Source of the DNA: Heliocidaris erythrogramma
Taxonomy: Eukaryota > Echinodermata > Echinoidea > Camarodonta > Echinometridae
Length of the DNA: 64,000 bases
Assembly (NCBI GenBank): GCA_025617745.1
Contig: CM046858.1
Coordinates: 39,477,850 to 39,541,849 of the forward strand
Direction of reading: 5' to 3'
In this document: positions 21,741 to 34,041 of the stretch, piece by piece
Layout of the letters: every line of letters begins with the position of its first letter
How positions within the stretch are numbered: the stretch's first letter is position 1
Notes under the pieces: generated by a model
The model's input: only the letters and a program-made list of their open reading frames with translations
Databases searched by the model: none
Told to the model about the DNA's origin: nothing
Program-made: the position numbers and the translations under genes

Positions 21741-21809
21741 GTGATGCTCGCTAGAAAACATCAACCACAGGTCTACTTTGATGCCCTCAAAGAAGCCATG
21801 AATTCACCT
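21741..21809 (+). pseudogene. Duplicated tail of the FAAH-like last exon
   Basis: About 69 bp downstream repeat the end of the coding exon (21579-21645), including GAAAACATCAACCACAGG and CTACTTTGATG(T/C)CCTC. The two copies differ at about five positions and the stop codon is lost (TTCACCTGAAC against TTCACCCTGA). It lies in the presumed 3' UTR. Confidence 0.85.
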
Positions 21810-21873
21810 GAACTTTATCAAATGAAAAATTATTATAATACTTCATTGTCCACATTTTTAACTAGCCTAAATG

Positions 21874-21879
21874 AATAAA
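21874..21879 (+). terminator. Candidate poly(A) signal of the FAAH-like gene
   Basis: AATAAA about 226 bp past the stop. It lies next to the family E element at 21904. Confidence 0.45.
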
Positions 21880-21903
21880 CCCTTTGAAATTCAGTTGGCA
21901 TCG

Positions 21904-22204
21904 TTAAAGGGATACTCAACCGCAGGTTGTGGACGTTTAAATGCCGCGAGAGGGCACCGTGATCGTTACCTGATCATGCCGTTGCCCCGCGGGGCGCAAA
22001 CCTCAGATAGACTGGTCGCCGCACAAACATGCACGCACCGCCTGAGCTCGAACTCTCGTGCGAGATTCGGTCGGCTTCGTGCAGTCAAAATGTAATCCCA
22101 CTTAGTCCAACGGACGCGTTCGATGCACAAACTTTGTTTACGAGTGAATGGGGCTTACGCAATCCTGACTTTCCCCACGGCCGCCCGGTGGCATATCCCT
22201 TTAA
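21904..22204. mobile_element. Family E MITE copy
   Basis: Shares both ends and most of the interior with 18979-19255. Confidence 0.8.
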
Positions 22205-23211
22205 TACGTCTATTCCTGCCGCACTATTCCAACCATTCACAGCGCTGAGAGACATTATATTATAATGTGATATGCACTATACAAGAACAGAATATTATTA
22301 TTATTAATTATATATTTTACACTGTATTGCCAATTTAAAGACTTTAATGATTAATTACAATTAAAAAGCTCGTATTCGTGAACCGTACAATGTACTGCAT
22401 TGGAAATGGGCTCAAAATTGGGAGGGTTTATTGGTCTTTCTGTGTAAGTATAATGTGTAATTCCTAGCAGTACATGTACATGTAAACATCACTAAATGGA
22501 GACAATGAAATGCTGTTCACAGTTGCCCGATAGTACGACAGAAATGGGTACAGGTGGTTCAGATACAAATATGTAGATATGTTTTTGTTTCGTTTTCCTG
22601 TGTGTGTTATGTACCTTTTAAAAAAATGAATAAATATGTTAATGCATCGATCACCCCACATCTATCGAACTCTGTTTCCTACTTTGAGAGAACGGGCAAG
22701 AAAATCACAAATACCATATCAGTATCATGTCAGTGAAGAATCTTAGGTATTGTAGACACATAGTATTGCTTTTACTATCAATTATCTGTAATTATTTAAG
22801 ATTATCAAATTCTTCCTCATGCTCATTAGGTATTATGATATGCTGCATATTTTTATTGGAGTTAAGGGATCAAATTAGACAGTACTTTTTTGAGGAACAC
22901 TACTGCTTGGTGCCAATTTATTTTGCCTTACTGTGCAGTGTGCTGTATTTTGAACTCAGGTAAAAATCATGGCACAAATATTGTAATTTTAGAACTGATT
23001 CCTCATGTGAACTCTTTGATACTGGCTGCCTTGTGTTATTTGTTGTCGGGCGATCTTGCCAACTAGTAGAAATGTAAAAAATGTTAGCATCAGCATATCA
23101 AAAAATTGATGCATGTTGTGCTTGACTTTGTTGAAGCTTAGCGTGTACTGAGATGGTCAGGTACCTATTGGAAAATTTTTGTTGGAAATTCCTGTGACAA
23201 ACAGATTATGT
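22205..23211. other. No gene seen
   Basis: AT-rich sequence with no acceptable exon, transposon ends or strong repeats. The short frames have no recognisable composition or motif. Confidence 0.5.
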
Positions 23212-23470
23212 TTAAAGGGAAGGTTGAGTTCTGGGAAAGGTAAAAAATAAATTGTGACCTTTCTCATTCCTTTTATGTCAGTTTGGAAGAACATCATAGT
23301 AGAAATGTCCCCTGAAATGGATTGCTCTTCAAATGCCCTCATATTCAAAATATGACAGGAAACAGCTGAAATGTTCGGGCCGAACATGTGTATGTAGTCC
23401 CATATACACATTTCTGTGTGCAGTGCATGTGACTCTTTGCAGGATTGAGTCAACTTTATTTTTAACCAGA
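23212..23470 (+). mobile_element. Truncated family A MITE
   Basis: TTTAAAGGGAAGGTTGAGTT start and shared core; the right half is missing after GATTGAGTCAA. Confidence 0.75.
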
Positions 23471-23907
23471 CATTGCTCCTGTGAGCAATTAACCTGTGGT
23501 TCATCAATCAAGCACTTTGGGGGAAAAGAACAACCTCAGAGTAGCATAGCCTTCTCTGATAATTTTTTTGTGTGTTTGAGTTTGGCAAAATAGAAACAGG
23601 TGGGCAACATGATGTAGAGGACAGGAAATAATTCATTTATTTTCATTTACATTTTTTTTTCTTGCAAGAAACTTGATGCAGAAAATTTTAGTATTTTGAA
23701 GCGGGCTTAACATTTGTACAACATATGGGCATAATATAGAGTTATGCAAGGCCGAGGAAAAGCTAAACCAGCACTTGGAAAGTGAAGATTATTCACTGGC
23801 ATAGTGCATATTAAACCATACCCAAGTTGAGAAAGGTATCAGTTTTCTGTGACCTGGTTAGAGCTCTAGAAAAGGAATGCAAAATCAACATTTTCAGGTT
23901 TCTATTT

Positions 23908-24305
23908 ATAGAGTACCGAAGTGATGACGGCACAAAAAGCTATTTTTTCATTGTGACATTTTTTATACCATATCTCAAAGGAACATGGTAAAAAACATCC
24001 AGAGCCCAAATTTTATGGCAATTGGCTCATTGGGCCCCGAGATATGGCCGCATGAATACCTCCTTAGCCCCATTGAAGTCAGTGTTAAATTGGCCTGGTT
24101 CTAAACTGTTAAGAACCAGGCCAATTTACACTGACTTCAATGGGGCTAATTAGATATTCATATAGCCATACCTTGGGCCACCATGAACTGATTCATGTCA
24201 AATTTGATGTGTGAACGTTTTCCATCATGTTCTACCTAAATATGGTCATAAAAATACTGAAATACAAAAATCATAATTTGATGACGTCACACTTCGGTAC
24301 TCTAT
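23908..24305. mobile_element. 398-bp MITE with central palindrome
   Basis: Ends ATAGAGTACCGAAGTG and CACTTCGGTACTCTAT are exact complements. In the centre, 24064-24102 and 24112-24149 form a nearly perfect 38-bp inverted repeat (GGCCTGGTTCT / AGAACCAGGCC) with a loop of about 9 bp, able to extrude a long hairpin. Confidence 0.82.
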
Positions 24306-25405
24306 TGGTATAGTGTGAGTGAAAGTAATGTGTATTATCTACTATCCCAGCCATAAGTAGAAGTTGAGAGATAGAAACGACTTTCTGCTATTCCTTTAAT
24401 CATTATTTCAACTATATCTTTGTTATTAGAACATTATTTTTATGTTTTGCAAGATCTTTTTTAACCTACTTTCATAATTAAGTATTAAAAATGATCTGTA
24501 ATAATTTATGATGTAATTATTTATGATGTTCTATTTTTAATATATTGAAAGCATTATTTGGAGTCGACATGGTCTTGTACTGTAGAAAACTGCCAAATTG
24601 CTCTTGTTTTAAATTTGGAAGTTTTCTGGGAACTGAATATTGGCAGGAAGTCAGAGATTTAGTTATGAAAATTATTAATTGATTTTATGATATTAATTTT
24701 ATACATTGTACCACAGTTTATGTTGTATTCTAAAGCTTTATTCTGCATAATTCTGCCATCAAGTTATACATGTATATTCAGTTATTTATCGCATTGAAAT
24801 AATATACGAAGAGCAATATTTGTGGCAATATCAAATTATTTTACATGCATAAACTGCAACTGTAAGTATTCAATACTTGTTAATTGGTAGAGGTGTTAAT
24901 GCATCCCTAGTACATGTATTTCAATTCGAAATTGGTTTCGGGTAAACCAGTGAAATACTTACGTGTATGTCCATGCTTTAAAATGTGCATTGGGCAACTC
25001 AAACTATTATCAGTAATCTTTAGTCCATTCATTACAATGTCCTACTAAAATCATATCTGAAATGCTTGTGGAGTGAAATAACATGACACAAAGATAGGAT
25101 GTTTTGACCAAAGTGTTAAATTGACGGTGGCAAACCAGTGTTTGTTTCACTAGTCGACCAAAGCTAGGAAAGAGTTTAAAAAAGTAAGGCATGAGATCAC
25201 AGATACCCTACAGATACCCTAAAGTTCATATAAAAGTACTGTATATGTTTTGTATGCATATCTTTGTTCGGTATAACAAATACTTACCTCCACATTTAGA
25301 ATTTCACTTGTGCCATTATTGTGCCATAATTTGTGCCATAATTTTCACTTGTGCCATTTCAACCTTAAAATAACATCACTCAGGGAATTCTGCATTTGTC
25401 GGTCC
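24306..25405. other. No gene seen
   Basis: AT-rich intergenic sequence without supported exons. A small GTGCCATAATT repeat lies at 25309-25355. Confidence 0.5.
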
Positions 25406-25409
25406 ATAT

Positions 25410-25602
25410 ACAGTGAAACCTGTCTACAAAGACCACTCAAAGGAGACAAGAAAAGCGGTCTTTATGAGCAGGTGGTCTTTATGTGCAGGTTCCTTTAATA
25501 CATGTTTCAATGAGAAACACTTATCAAGGGAAACAAAAATTATGGTCTTTATAGACCAGTGGTCCTTCTACGCAGGTGGTCGCTAAAGCAGGTTTGACTG
25601 TA
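25410..25602. mobile_element. ~190-bp MITE with ACAGTGAAACCTG-type ends
   Basis: ACAGTGAAACCTGTCTACAA at the left and GCAGGTTTGACTGTA at the right. The interior repeats GGTCTTTATG(A/T)GCAGG. No coding. Confidence 0.65.
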
Positions 25603-25691
25603 GTTTGTTACACTGAACGCTGGAGCATGCACTATTTATACATTAATTAACCTAAGCATAGAAATTCTTGAATAATAAACATCAAAATTAA

Positions 25692-25760
25692 AGGCATTAT
25701 GGCTCATTGGTAGAGCGGTGAACTTTGAACAGAGATTCGGGTGCAAAACCAGGCCAGAGC
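25692..25760 (+). repeat. Decayed tRNA-like SINE head
   Basis: TGGCTCATTGGTAGAGC is A-box-like, and GGTGCAAAACC about 40 bp on is a weak B box. No clear tail. Confidence 0.35.
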
Positions 25761-25781
25761 GATATTGCCATTTGGTACAAA

Positions 25782-25978
25782 GGAAACTCAATATAAAGAG
25801 CTCCGATATAACAAGATTCCAGATGCAGTATGTATAACAAAGTAATTTTGCTGGTCCCCAGTCTTTATCTTTTGGGGGATTTTTGTTATCCTGATATAAG
25901 GAGATTCCTGATATTTAAACAAAATAATTTTCATAATCCCAAGGTCCTCGTCATAGTGAGATTCCACTCTAAAGTATC
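25782..25978. repeat. Repeat with GATATAAGGAGATTCCTGAT core
   Basis: Related copies at about 49848-49925 and 52048-52204 share the core and CCTCGT(C/T)(A/G)T(A/T)GTGA(G/A)(A/T)TTCCAC ends. Probably a small inverted-repeat element. Confidence 0.6.
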
Positions 25979-26869
25979 AACCAAGTCCCTCAGATAGGAG
26001 TTAAAGCTGTAGGTCTCCCTGGTTTAATACAGCCATACACTTGCTTTCTTTTCAAGTTGGGTAAAATAAATCATCACCATCATTATGTAATGTGTTCAAT
26101 CAATCAATTGATTAGATGTATATCCATTTTTAAAGCAAAGCTATATGGGTTTATAAAAAGTGGATAAAAGTGTTGTCTTTTGCGCACAGTCTGTCATATA
26201 TGTTATGCTACTTTTCAGCCCTGACAAGGAAATGTAATCTAATAGTTTTACAACATGTATTTATGTTTAAAGTATAATTGCAAGCTTCTGGTAATTATAC
26301 CTAACTTAGACTCATTAAACCCCCACACAGACTTTTCAAACTGTTCACTGGATTAAATAAATCCTTGTCAATTTTGTATCATGACCGTTATGGTTAGAAA
26401 AAGTCTATTTTCTCTTCAACTAATAAGTGAAATACTGTGATATTGGCTGTGTATGTACCTGATAGTGTAAACTTTTGACATATACAACTAATTTTGCAGT
26501 TTCTTTACTTTATATCATTCAATGTACATATAATAAGTCGTGATGTGTGATAATACTTTTGCAAGACATCAGTAAAAATGGATATCAATGGACAAGTTTT
26601 ACTGAATTATCAAATTGTATACATACTTTTTAAAGTTACTTTTAATGACCAAACAGGATTGATGCTTGCCCAACCTTGCACCAACTATGTATCAATGTGG
26701 GTTCAATGTACTGTGATAATCATATGAATCAACACTTGGCTGAGATAAGATGGTGTCTCTGTATTGATCTGTTTGCATCATTGTATCCCCTGGCAGAATG
26801 CCGGAGGATTCTTTTCATTCAGCAGCATTACGCCGCCGAGTCATATTCTTGTGTGCGCTCTATTTCTTT

Positions 26870-27440
26870 CAAATTTTGTATGGAGGTGTATCTTGGTATA
26901 ATCAACACACCTATAATTTATGGTGATGCTGCCCCCAGTGTTCCGTCTTTTATAGGGTAAAAGGCCATATTTTGTGGATAGTTTGTGTGCGGTCTGGTGG
27001 TCACATTTCTCAAATTTTACATGAAGATATCTCATGGTATAATCTAGAAGCCTATAGTTTTTGGTGATGCTGCCACCAGTGTCCTGTTTTTTATAGGGAC
27101 AAAGGTCATATTTTGGAGGATAGCGTGAGTGCACTCTGCAGGCTACATTTCTTGATGGATTTCTTTCAAATTTTGTATGGAGATGTATCTTGTTTTAAAT
27201 AATATTTTTTTATTTTGTTTAAACTTTGTTTTATTGTACACATTTTACTGTACACATTTAGTGTACACATCTTTAGTTTTGGGTGATGCTGCCACCAGTG
27301 TTCCGTCTTGAATTAGGTCAAAGGTCATATTTTTGATGATGTCTTGTGTGGCTCTGCAGGTCTCATTTCTTGACAGATTTCTTTCGAATTTTCTGTAGAG
27401 ATGCATTATACTCTAATCTACACACATTGTTTTGGTGATG
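26870..27440 (+). repeat. Diverged tandem repeat (units of ~150-230 bp)
   Basis: Four blocks share GGTGATGCTGCC(A/C)CCAGTGT(T/C)C, AAAGG(C/T)CATATTTT and TTTCAAATTTT(G/A)(T/C)ATG(G/A)AG. Confidence 0.7.
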
Positions 27441-29170
27441 CTGCTCCTAGTTTTGACAATAGTCCGGGCCACTGGTGGCAATCTCTATGCCGTCCTTTTG
27501 TTTGAGGGAGGGGAAGGGGGAGGTTCTTTGTCCCTTCTTTGAACAAAAGGATGACGCAAATTAGCAAAAATCGCTGCCAGTGCCGGGGATACATTCGCAT
27601 TGCGCAAAATGGACATTTCGGGTTAATATTGTGTGTGTGTTTGTTATTTCACAGGATCAGTTTGTATATTTTGGAATCATGAATGATGACAGTTGTATAT
27701 TTTTTATTCTAAATAATATAAATATCATGAAACTAGGTATTTTCCCACAACATTTAATGTATCCACTGATATGACCTCGATATTAAACGTTTGAATGATA
27801 TATCAGGCGCATAGCCCTGTTCATGAAATCAAACACTTTGGATTCTTGATTTTATTTGTGTCATTTTATTTTATTTTACACGAACTTTATTAAAGTACAT
27901 TATTCATGCAAGTTCAAAATTAAACCATTTACATTAGATTCCTGGTATATTGAATTCTGATACATGCCTGTCTTTTATTTAGAGTATTTGTCATCAACCG
28001 CTTTACAAATTTCCTACCTTAACCCTTTCGAGACAATTGACCACATTTTGTGGTTTGGCTCAATAATGTTCGATTCAGAGCACTAAACAATATACCAGTA
28101 GTAAAAGCAAAAATTTCTCCACAGACTGTGTCCACTTTTCTTGCATGATCATATTGCGTTTGATGCTAGAAAGTTTAAGAAGAATAAGCTTCAAAATTGG
28201 CCATGTTTTCAACTTTTCAACAAAGTTTCTAATCATGAGTATTGTTTTCAAAAACATTACATCGTAGAACCATGTTGCACTAAAAGAAAAATATTGTTGC
28301 CAATTTGAAAAACAAAATGTGATCAATTTAGCCATTAAATAATTCTTGTCATGAAAAGGTTAAAGCAAGTTTTGTGTGACACGCATGTTATATGGAGAAA
28401 AAAATTGTGAACACCATACTGCAAGTGAATATAGTGTGGTATAGATGTACAGAATATAACAATAGTTTTTCATTTGGCAAGATATAGTTTCTTTATATTC
28501 CGGTCTCTTCATCTAAATCCTTATCTTTGACTTTTAATATTGAATTAGACAATTTTGGAACTAACCATCAATAATGTTTTTGTCTACATTTTAGGTGTTC
28601 CATGTCGTTATGCTATATTCAAATGTATGAACTTTTAATGTCACATCTACAGCATAAAGAGATATTGCAAATTAAAATAAATTTTAAATCAACGCGAAAG
28701 CAACTAGTGAGTAGACTAGTTGACGCATCGGTACGCACTTGCATAGAATAGGGTAGTCTAGATGCTATCCGTTTATATTTGGTTTATTCCCCTACGCTGC
28801 TCTTTCTCTACACTCATATCCCACACAGAGCGCGACTCTACTAATAGCGCGATCCCCAAAATTTCACCCGTCGAGGGTGGAGATCGGTGATGGTGGGGTA
28901 AAGGACTGGCTATTGTGTTGGCGTTGAGGGTGTAATAGGATCGCGATCGCGCGATACACGGAGAAAGTGCAGGCAGTGGACTAAGAATAGGGTACTCACG
29001 GAACCTGACTTGGGTTCTGTGAACACATTCCAAGTGGTTTGAATGGGTTTTCCGACCCCCTAAACCTAGGTATAGACATCAAAATTACATCTCAAGGCCG
29101 GACATTTTATGATTCGTGGCTATATTTTGGGGTCGCGGCGGCCATCTTGGATGCTAAAATGGTGGCCAAT
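27441..29170. other. Intergenic; repeat relative at 28024-28362
   Basis: No supported gene. 28024-28362 is bordered by TTAACCCTTTCG and AAAAGGTTAA and is the uninterrupted relative of 1-47 plus 591-775. The sequence becomes more GC-rich after 28680. Confidence 0.5.
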
Positions 29171-29173
29171 TTA

Positions 29174-29223
29174 TGGTGGGTTCCCACTGCCGATCAAACC
29201 AACCCGACCAAGCCCGATCAAGC
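29174..29223 (+). repeat. Left TIR of the Harbinger element
   Basis: 50 bp, identical to the reverse complement of 33992-34041. Begins TGGTGGGTTCCC. Confidence 0.95.
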
Positions 29224-29777
29224 TATTTTGGCCTGGTCGGGCTCGGTCCGCAAGGGTAATCGGGGTCGGTCTACCTTGATCGGTATCGATCTGGCTTCCT
29301 ACACGACAAGTTTTGGCATGTCAAAAAATATCGTGATGGGGTCGAGAAGGCAAGCGATCGTACATCAATCGTGTATTGATCGAGTAGAGGTCGAGCTGAT
29401 CGGGAATCGATCGTATAGAGGTCTAGTTTGGTCGGGGTGGATTTTTTCTGCCGATCACTACCCGATCGTCTCGATTTATACACAACTTCTACACGATTGG
29501 TTCCCGATCAACTCGATCAACAACTCAACCGCTTCACGATCGATACATGTCTGCCCTGAACAGTTGCTCGACCGAACTCGCTCACTTCTAGACTCCCTAT
29601 CGATCACATCCCGAACACTTCTCGATCTTTCCGATCGCAACTCATCCAAGGACAAAACACAATTACGTGCTGATCTTATCACATTTTCTTCGTACTGGTA
29701 TATTGATACTAAAGTTAATCGCTTCCCGGAGATCTATCATCAATATGGTATCTCAACATGAGGACCCTGTTTTCCAG

Positions 29778-30544
29778 ACTCATCAAGACATCTCATAAGT
29801 CAGGATCCGGTGCTGCAAAGCGAACAGCAAGACAGCAATGGATTCTAAACAAATTTGAATTCATCCGGCCATACCTAGTTCAGTTGCGTCATCAGAGAGG
29901 ATCCAATGTAAGTTTTTATTTTTTCCTTGTTCAAATTTTCTGCAAAAAACGTTTGGAATAAGACCCAATAAACGCTTTCATCAAACAAGTACTCCAGATA
30001 ACCTGTCGACATACTTTATAAATAAAACACAAACAAACTGCCAAAAGATCATTATAAAATAGGCTTAGTGCTAATCACGGTTTGCCCTGCAATTACAAAA
30101 ATGTTAATATTGTAGTCCAACTCTAATAAAAGTTCACATTTGTGCATCATATGGATGGATATACACATATTTCCATTTACTTTATGTCCAATATATTTTT
30201 AGTTTGCTGAAAAGAGGAAGGAACCTGCCCCAGAGGAAACAGATGATGGTGATGCTGCTTCTGATTTATCAGTACCATCAACTTCATCAGGTGGCGGTCA
30301 AAAAGCAGCTCGTGCACTCTCCTCGCTGACGTCCGAGTTGGAGACTGTGCGTGGTGCCATTACAGGTGTACGGGACGCAGCTTCTCAGAGTGGGCAGTTT
30401 TTGGTGTACTTGATGCGTCAAATGGAACAGCAAAGGATGAATTCGTTCATCACCCGAGTCACTGGGCAGGCTCTCGACCTTGTGGATGAGAGCCGAGAGG
30501 AGAAGCGGCGAGTAACGGCCGAAAATAATTTTGAATTTCGCTGA
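29778..30544 (+). CDS. Harbinger accessory protein, MADF/Myb-like (5'-incomplete)
   Basis: Two exons, 29778-29907 and 30203-30544, join in phase 0 (AAT|GTAAGT ... TTTTTAG|TTT). The first encodes the back half of a MADF-like DNA-binding domain: a KSGSGA turn followed by WILNKFEFIRPYL. The second encodes an acidic linker, then a helical C-terminus (SLTSELETVRGAI ... EEKRRVTAENN) ending in TGA. In the family this protein helps transposase reach the nucleus and bind DNA. The N-terminal half of the MADF domain, with its start, was not found between the left TIR and 29778, so the gene is probably truncated. A short frame with ATG at 29758 runs through the acceptor and is less likely. Confidence 0.72.
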
Positions 30545-31103
30545 TTCAATTCGAGGCCGCGAATAAAAGAATTATTATTAGAATAATTAAAAATACGCAT
30601 ATAATTACCAATCTTTTTGCTTAATTGATTGGTGATAACTTCTCACATTTAGTAATCTTCAGCATAACACAACAATCTTGGAAAGTCAGATTTTAGGATG
30701 AAAATGTAGTACATTACCTTTAAAGTAGAACGTTAATGATTTTAAATATTGGCTTAATACTTATTATTGCATAGATGGCATAAATTAAACAAGGTTATCC
30801 AAATTCAACGCTTGGAAACATTTGAAGTAATGATTATTATCAATTATAAAACGGTAAAATACAGCCCCCGATATAGCAGCTGAAGAGCTCCTCGAACGCT
30901 GCTGAGATATGTGACGACACACCCTGGACCAGTCCTGTCTAAGCAGACGATGTCCCATAACATCTTACACATTTTTCAGAGCCTATTTTGTCATCTCCTC
31001 TTCACTTATTTCTCTTCCTTCACTAGGGTCAGTCTTAATGTTAGTCTGTTGCCTCACTCTTAACTTCGTGTATGGTATTATTTTGATGAAAAATGCAGCG
31101 TTA

Positions 31104-32200
31104 AAAAATAAAGGAATCAGTCACTTGTAAACAAAATAAGACGCCATTGTATTTTCAGCTGCTTGCACCGGGCCATGTTCGGCGTTTCAAGAGGGAACGA
31201 ATACCATCCTGCTATTATTCGGAGGGCTTTTCAATTTGAAAGTGGGGTTTATTTCATTGATCATTGACCCTTCTCCTATGTATTTACAATCAAACGGTTT
31301 TAGCTATCAGAATCAGTTTCACTTTCCCTTTATAATGGTGTGAAATAAGGTCATGTTTAAATACACCAAACTCTTTATAATTTCATAAATAATTGCATTG
31401 CAATTACGTTCATTCATTATAGGACGTCGTCTGCTTAAGCAGGATCGATCCCGTGTGTGACGACATCAAAACATCGCTATATTTCTGGCGAATCCTCGGA
31501 TATTCCAGATGCTGAGAACAGCTTTTATTTGTGTTGTTTTTATAATCACCAGATACGCAGTTGACATAAAACTTATACGATTGCCATCTGTAAGCTTCCC
31601 AGTTTCTAGTGATACATTAATTGCCATATTTGTGATTTTCTTTGAATATCTACTTTAAAAAAATAAAGGAATCAGTCATTTGTAAACAAAATAAGACGCC
31701 ATTGTATTTTCAGCTGCTTGCACCGGGGCATGTTCGGCGTTTCAAGAGGGAACGAATACCATCAGTGCTATTATTCGGAGGGCTTTTCAATTTGAAAATG
31801 GGGTTTATTTCATTGATCATTGACCCTTCTCCTGCGTATTTACAATCAAACGGTTTTAGTTATCAGAATCAGTTTCACTTTCCCTTTTAGAATGGTGTGA
31901 AATAAGGTCATGTTTAAATATACCAAACTCTTTATTTTGATAAATAATTGCATTGCAATTACGTTCATTCATTATAGGACGTCGTCTGCTTAAGCAGGAT
32001 CGATCCCTAGTGTGACGACATCAAAACATCGCTATATTTCTGGCGAATCCTCGGATATTCCAGATGCTTAGAAGAGGTATTATTTATGTTGTTTTTATAA
32101 TCATCAGATACGCAGTTGACATAAAACTTATACGATTGCCATCTGTAAGCTTCCCAGTTTCTAGTGATACATTAATTGCCATATTTGTGATTTTCTTGTA
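31104..32200 (+). repeat. Tandem duplication of ~553 bp inside the Harbinger element
   Basis: 31104-31638 and 31657-32196 share GACGCCATTGTATTTTCAGC, TTCAAGAGGGAACGAATACC and TCTGCTTAAGCAGGATCGAT with few differences. An inverted relative of the last word is at about 30930-30955. Non-coding. Confidence 0.85.
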
Positions 32201-33340
32201 ATGTGATCTTTAAAGTTAACGTTGATTTTGTAAACTTTGACATTGTTTAAGATAGCTTGTGTTGTTAACATTATTATTTCATGTTTTGGGGAAAATGTAC
32301 TTCCTTTCATGTTGTGTTAGAGCTCAGGAGAATTTCATCATAAATTCTTTATGAAGTTTTCTGTTTTTGAAAGTTTGAATCATGCAATCTTTAGGCATTC
32401 CACGGGCACGTATCATCTGTTGAATTCAATCTCACATGTACTGTGGACTGTCTAAAAGCAGGGCAGGAAATAGTGTTTCAAAGAATTCAAAGTTCCAAGA
32501 AGAATAAAAAAAAAACAGTGACTGTAATGTGAACTCCGAAGTGCCCAATGACTTACTTTATAATTTAAAATGAATGTTGGTTTGAAAACTTTTGGTTTTA
32601 TTTGATAAAGCTTGTGTTATTAAAAGTTGAATTTTGTGTATCATTATGCTGTTGTGAAAATTATTTCTTATGCCGCAGTGTTAAATATAAAAATAATCTA
32701 ATCTTTAATACCATAACAATGAACTCTTTATCATGAACAAGCAATCCTTTCATTATCAAATGTGGGTGATGTATAACCCCTCGACGAGTCTACACAAATA
32801 CAACTCTAAACATCATCACAATATGAGTACATTACAAGAGTCATTAGAAAGCTGTATCATGATTATGAAGCGCTATGCTATTCATTGCTAGAGCCATACA
32901 ACTATATGAAGAGCTCCTTTCCAAACTAAACAAAAAATATTAAAAAGTGGGCTTTCAGGCAAGAAAGAAAGAGTTTTGTTCCAAAACGTGCTAAATCCAT
33001 GAAATTAAAAAAAACCGTACGTTATTTTGTTGCAGTGTGCTTTCATACCACTATGATACATTACTTCCATGGGGCAAGTAATCCAAACGTACTGAAATTA
33101 AAATTACTATTTTTTACTAACTCTGTGAAGTGGATTTAGCACCTTTTGAAAATGAACATTTTGTCTCTAAAATGTACTAAATAAAGTTTGAATCAAAGTA
33201 AGTTTTTCACAGGAATATGGCGATTTTGCAGCAGATCTATACAATCCATGAACATTACAAAATACTGAAATTCTTATGAAAAGGTTGTAAAATCATGGAA
33301 AATTAGTTTTGTTCAAAAGTTCAGTTCAGTTTTGTTCAAA
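32201..33340. other. AT-rich interior of the Harbinger element
   Basis: No DDE transposase exon seen on either strand; this is where the catalytic exon would be expected. Confidence 0.55.
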
Positions 33341-33342
33341 AA

Positions 33343-33567
33343 GATTCTTCAAGAAGCTCCCCAAACATGTCGGCGTTCACTTTCAGGAAATTTTAAACCC
33401 TTTTGGGTCGTCCCTATTGAGCTCCTTCAGCAGCTGTTCAAATTGTCCAAGAGCGGTCTCCAAGTCAACCTCTGCCTCACCCAGATTTCCCTGCGCCGTT
33501 GCTGCCTATGCGTCCTCTTGCGTCTACGTTCCTCGACTTCTTCCTCTTCGAGCTGAACCACAGCCAT
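33343..33567 (-). pseudogene. Harbinger transposase, N-terminal remnant
   Basis: On the minus strand an ATG at 33567 opens a basic helix (EEERRRKRTHRQQRRREIWV) typical of the Harbinger transposase N-terminus. The family's QFEQLLKELNRDDPKGF and FLKVNADMFGELL segments follow only after shifts of frame: one base appears missing near 33457 and another near 33391. A stop ends the frame soon after. The DDE catalytic part is absent. The pseudogene lies just inside the right TIR, as expected for this family. Confidence 0.75.
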
Positions 33568-33991
33568 TACCCTGTTTCCCTGGAGCTCTAACCACCTAGC
33601 CCACAACTATAACTGTTCGATTTCCATCTCTTGAGTATCTGAGATGAACTGAAGGCTGATCAAAAATGAGTACTGTACCATCAGCTGACGATAATGTTTT
33701 GTGCAACCACAGTCAATTCACGACTCATCTTGGATCCCTGTTTGAACAGGTCGATCTGCTCGGGTCGAGATTGTGTAGAGATCGTGTGGACGTCCAGTTG
33801 GTCTAGTAGGGATTGCGTTGGGATCGTATGCAGAACGTAATTATCGAGAAGAGATCGAAGTTGTGGTGGACTATACGTCGTGCAGGAGTCGTGAATGGTC
33901 GAATGTGGGTCGTCAGTGGTCGAATAGCGGTCGGGAAGAGCTCGTGTTTAGGCATGTGGTCGGGATTGGTCGGGAAAAAATGGGTGATTGG

Positions 33992-34041
33992 GCTTGATCG
34001 GGCTTGGTCGGGTTGGTTTGATCGGCAGTGGGAACCCACCA
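33992..34041 (-). repeat. Right TIR of the Harbinger element
   Basis: Perfect complement of the left TIR; followed by TAA. Confidence 0.95.

Larger units (their letters stand above)
29174..34041. mobile_element. PIF/Harbinger-type transposon, 4.87 kb, perfect 50-bp TIRs
   Basis: 29174-29223 and 33992-34041 are perfect complements (ends TGGTGGGTTCCCACTGCCG). Flanks are TTA on the left and TAA on the right, compatible with a 3-bp TWA-like or TA target. Subterminal regions are dense in CGATC words. Two gene remnants fit the family: a MADF/Myb-like accessory gene (29778-30544, plus) and an N-terminal transposase fragment (33343-33567, minus), pointing toward each other. No DDE domain was found between them, so the element is non-autonomous. 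Perfect TIRs suggest a young insertion. Confidence 0.88.

Noticed and set aside
29039-29761. 240-codon frame starting MNGFSDPL
   Set aside because: It crosses the left TIR and CGATC-rich subterminal region of the Harbinger element; antisense frames are also open and no domain is recognisable.
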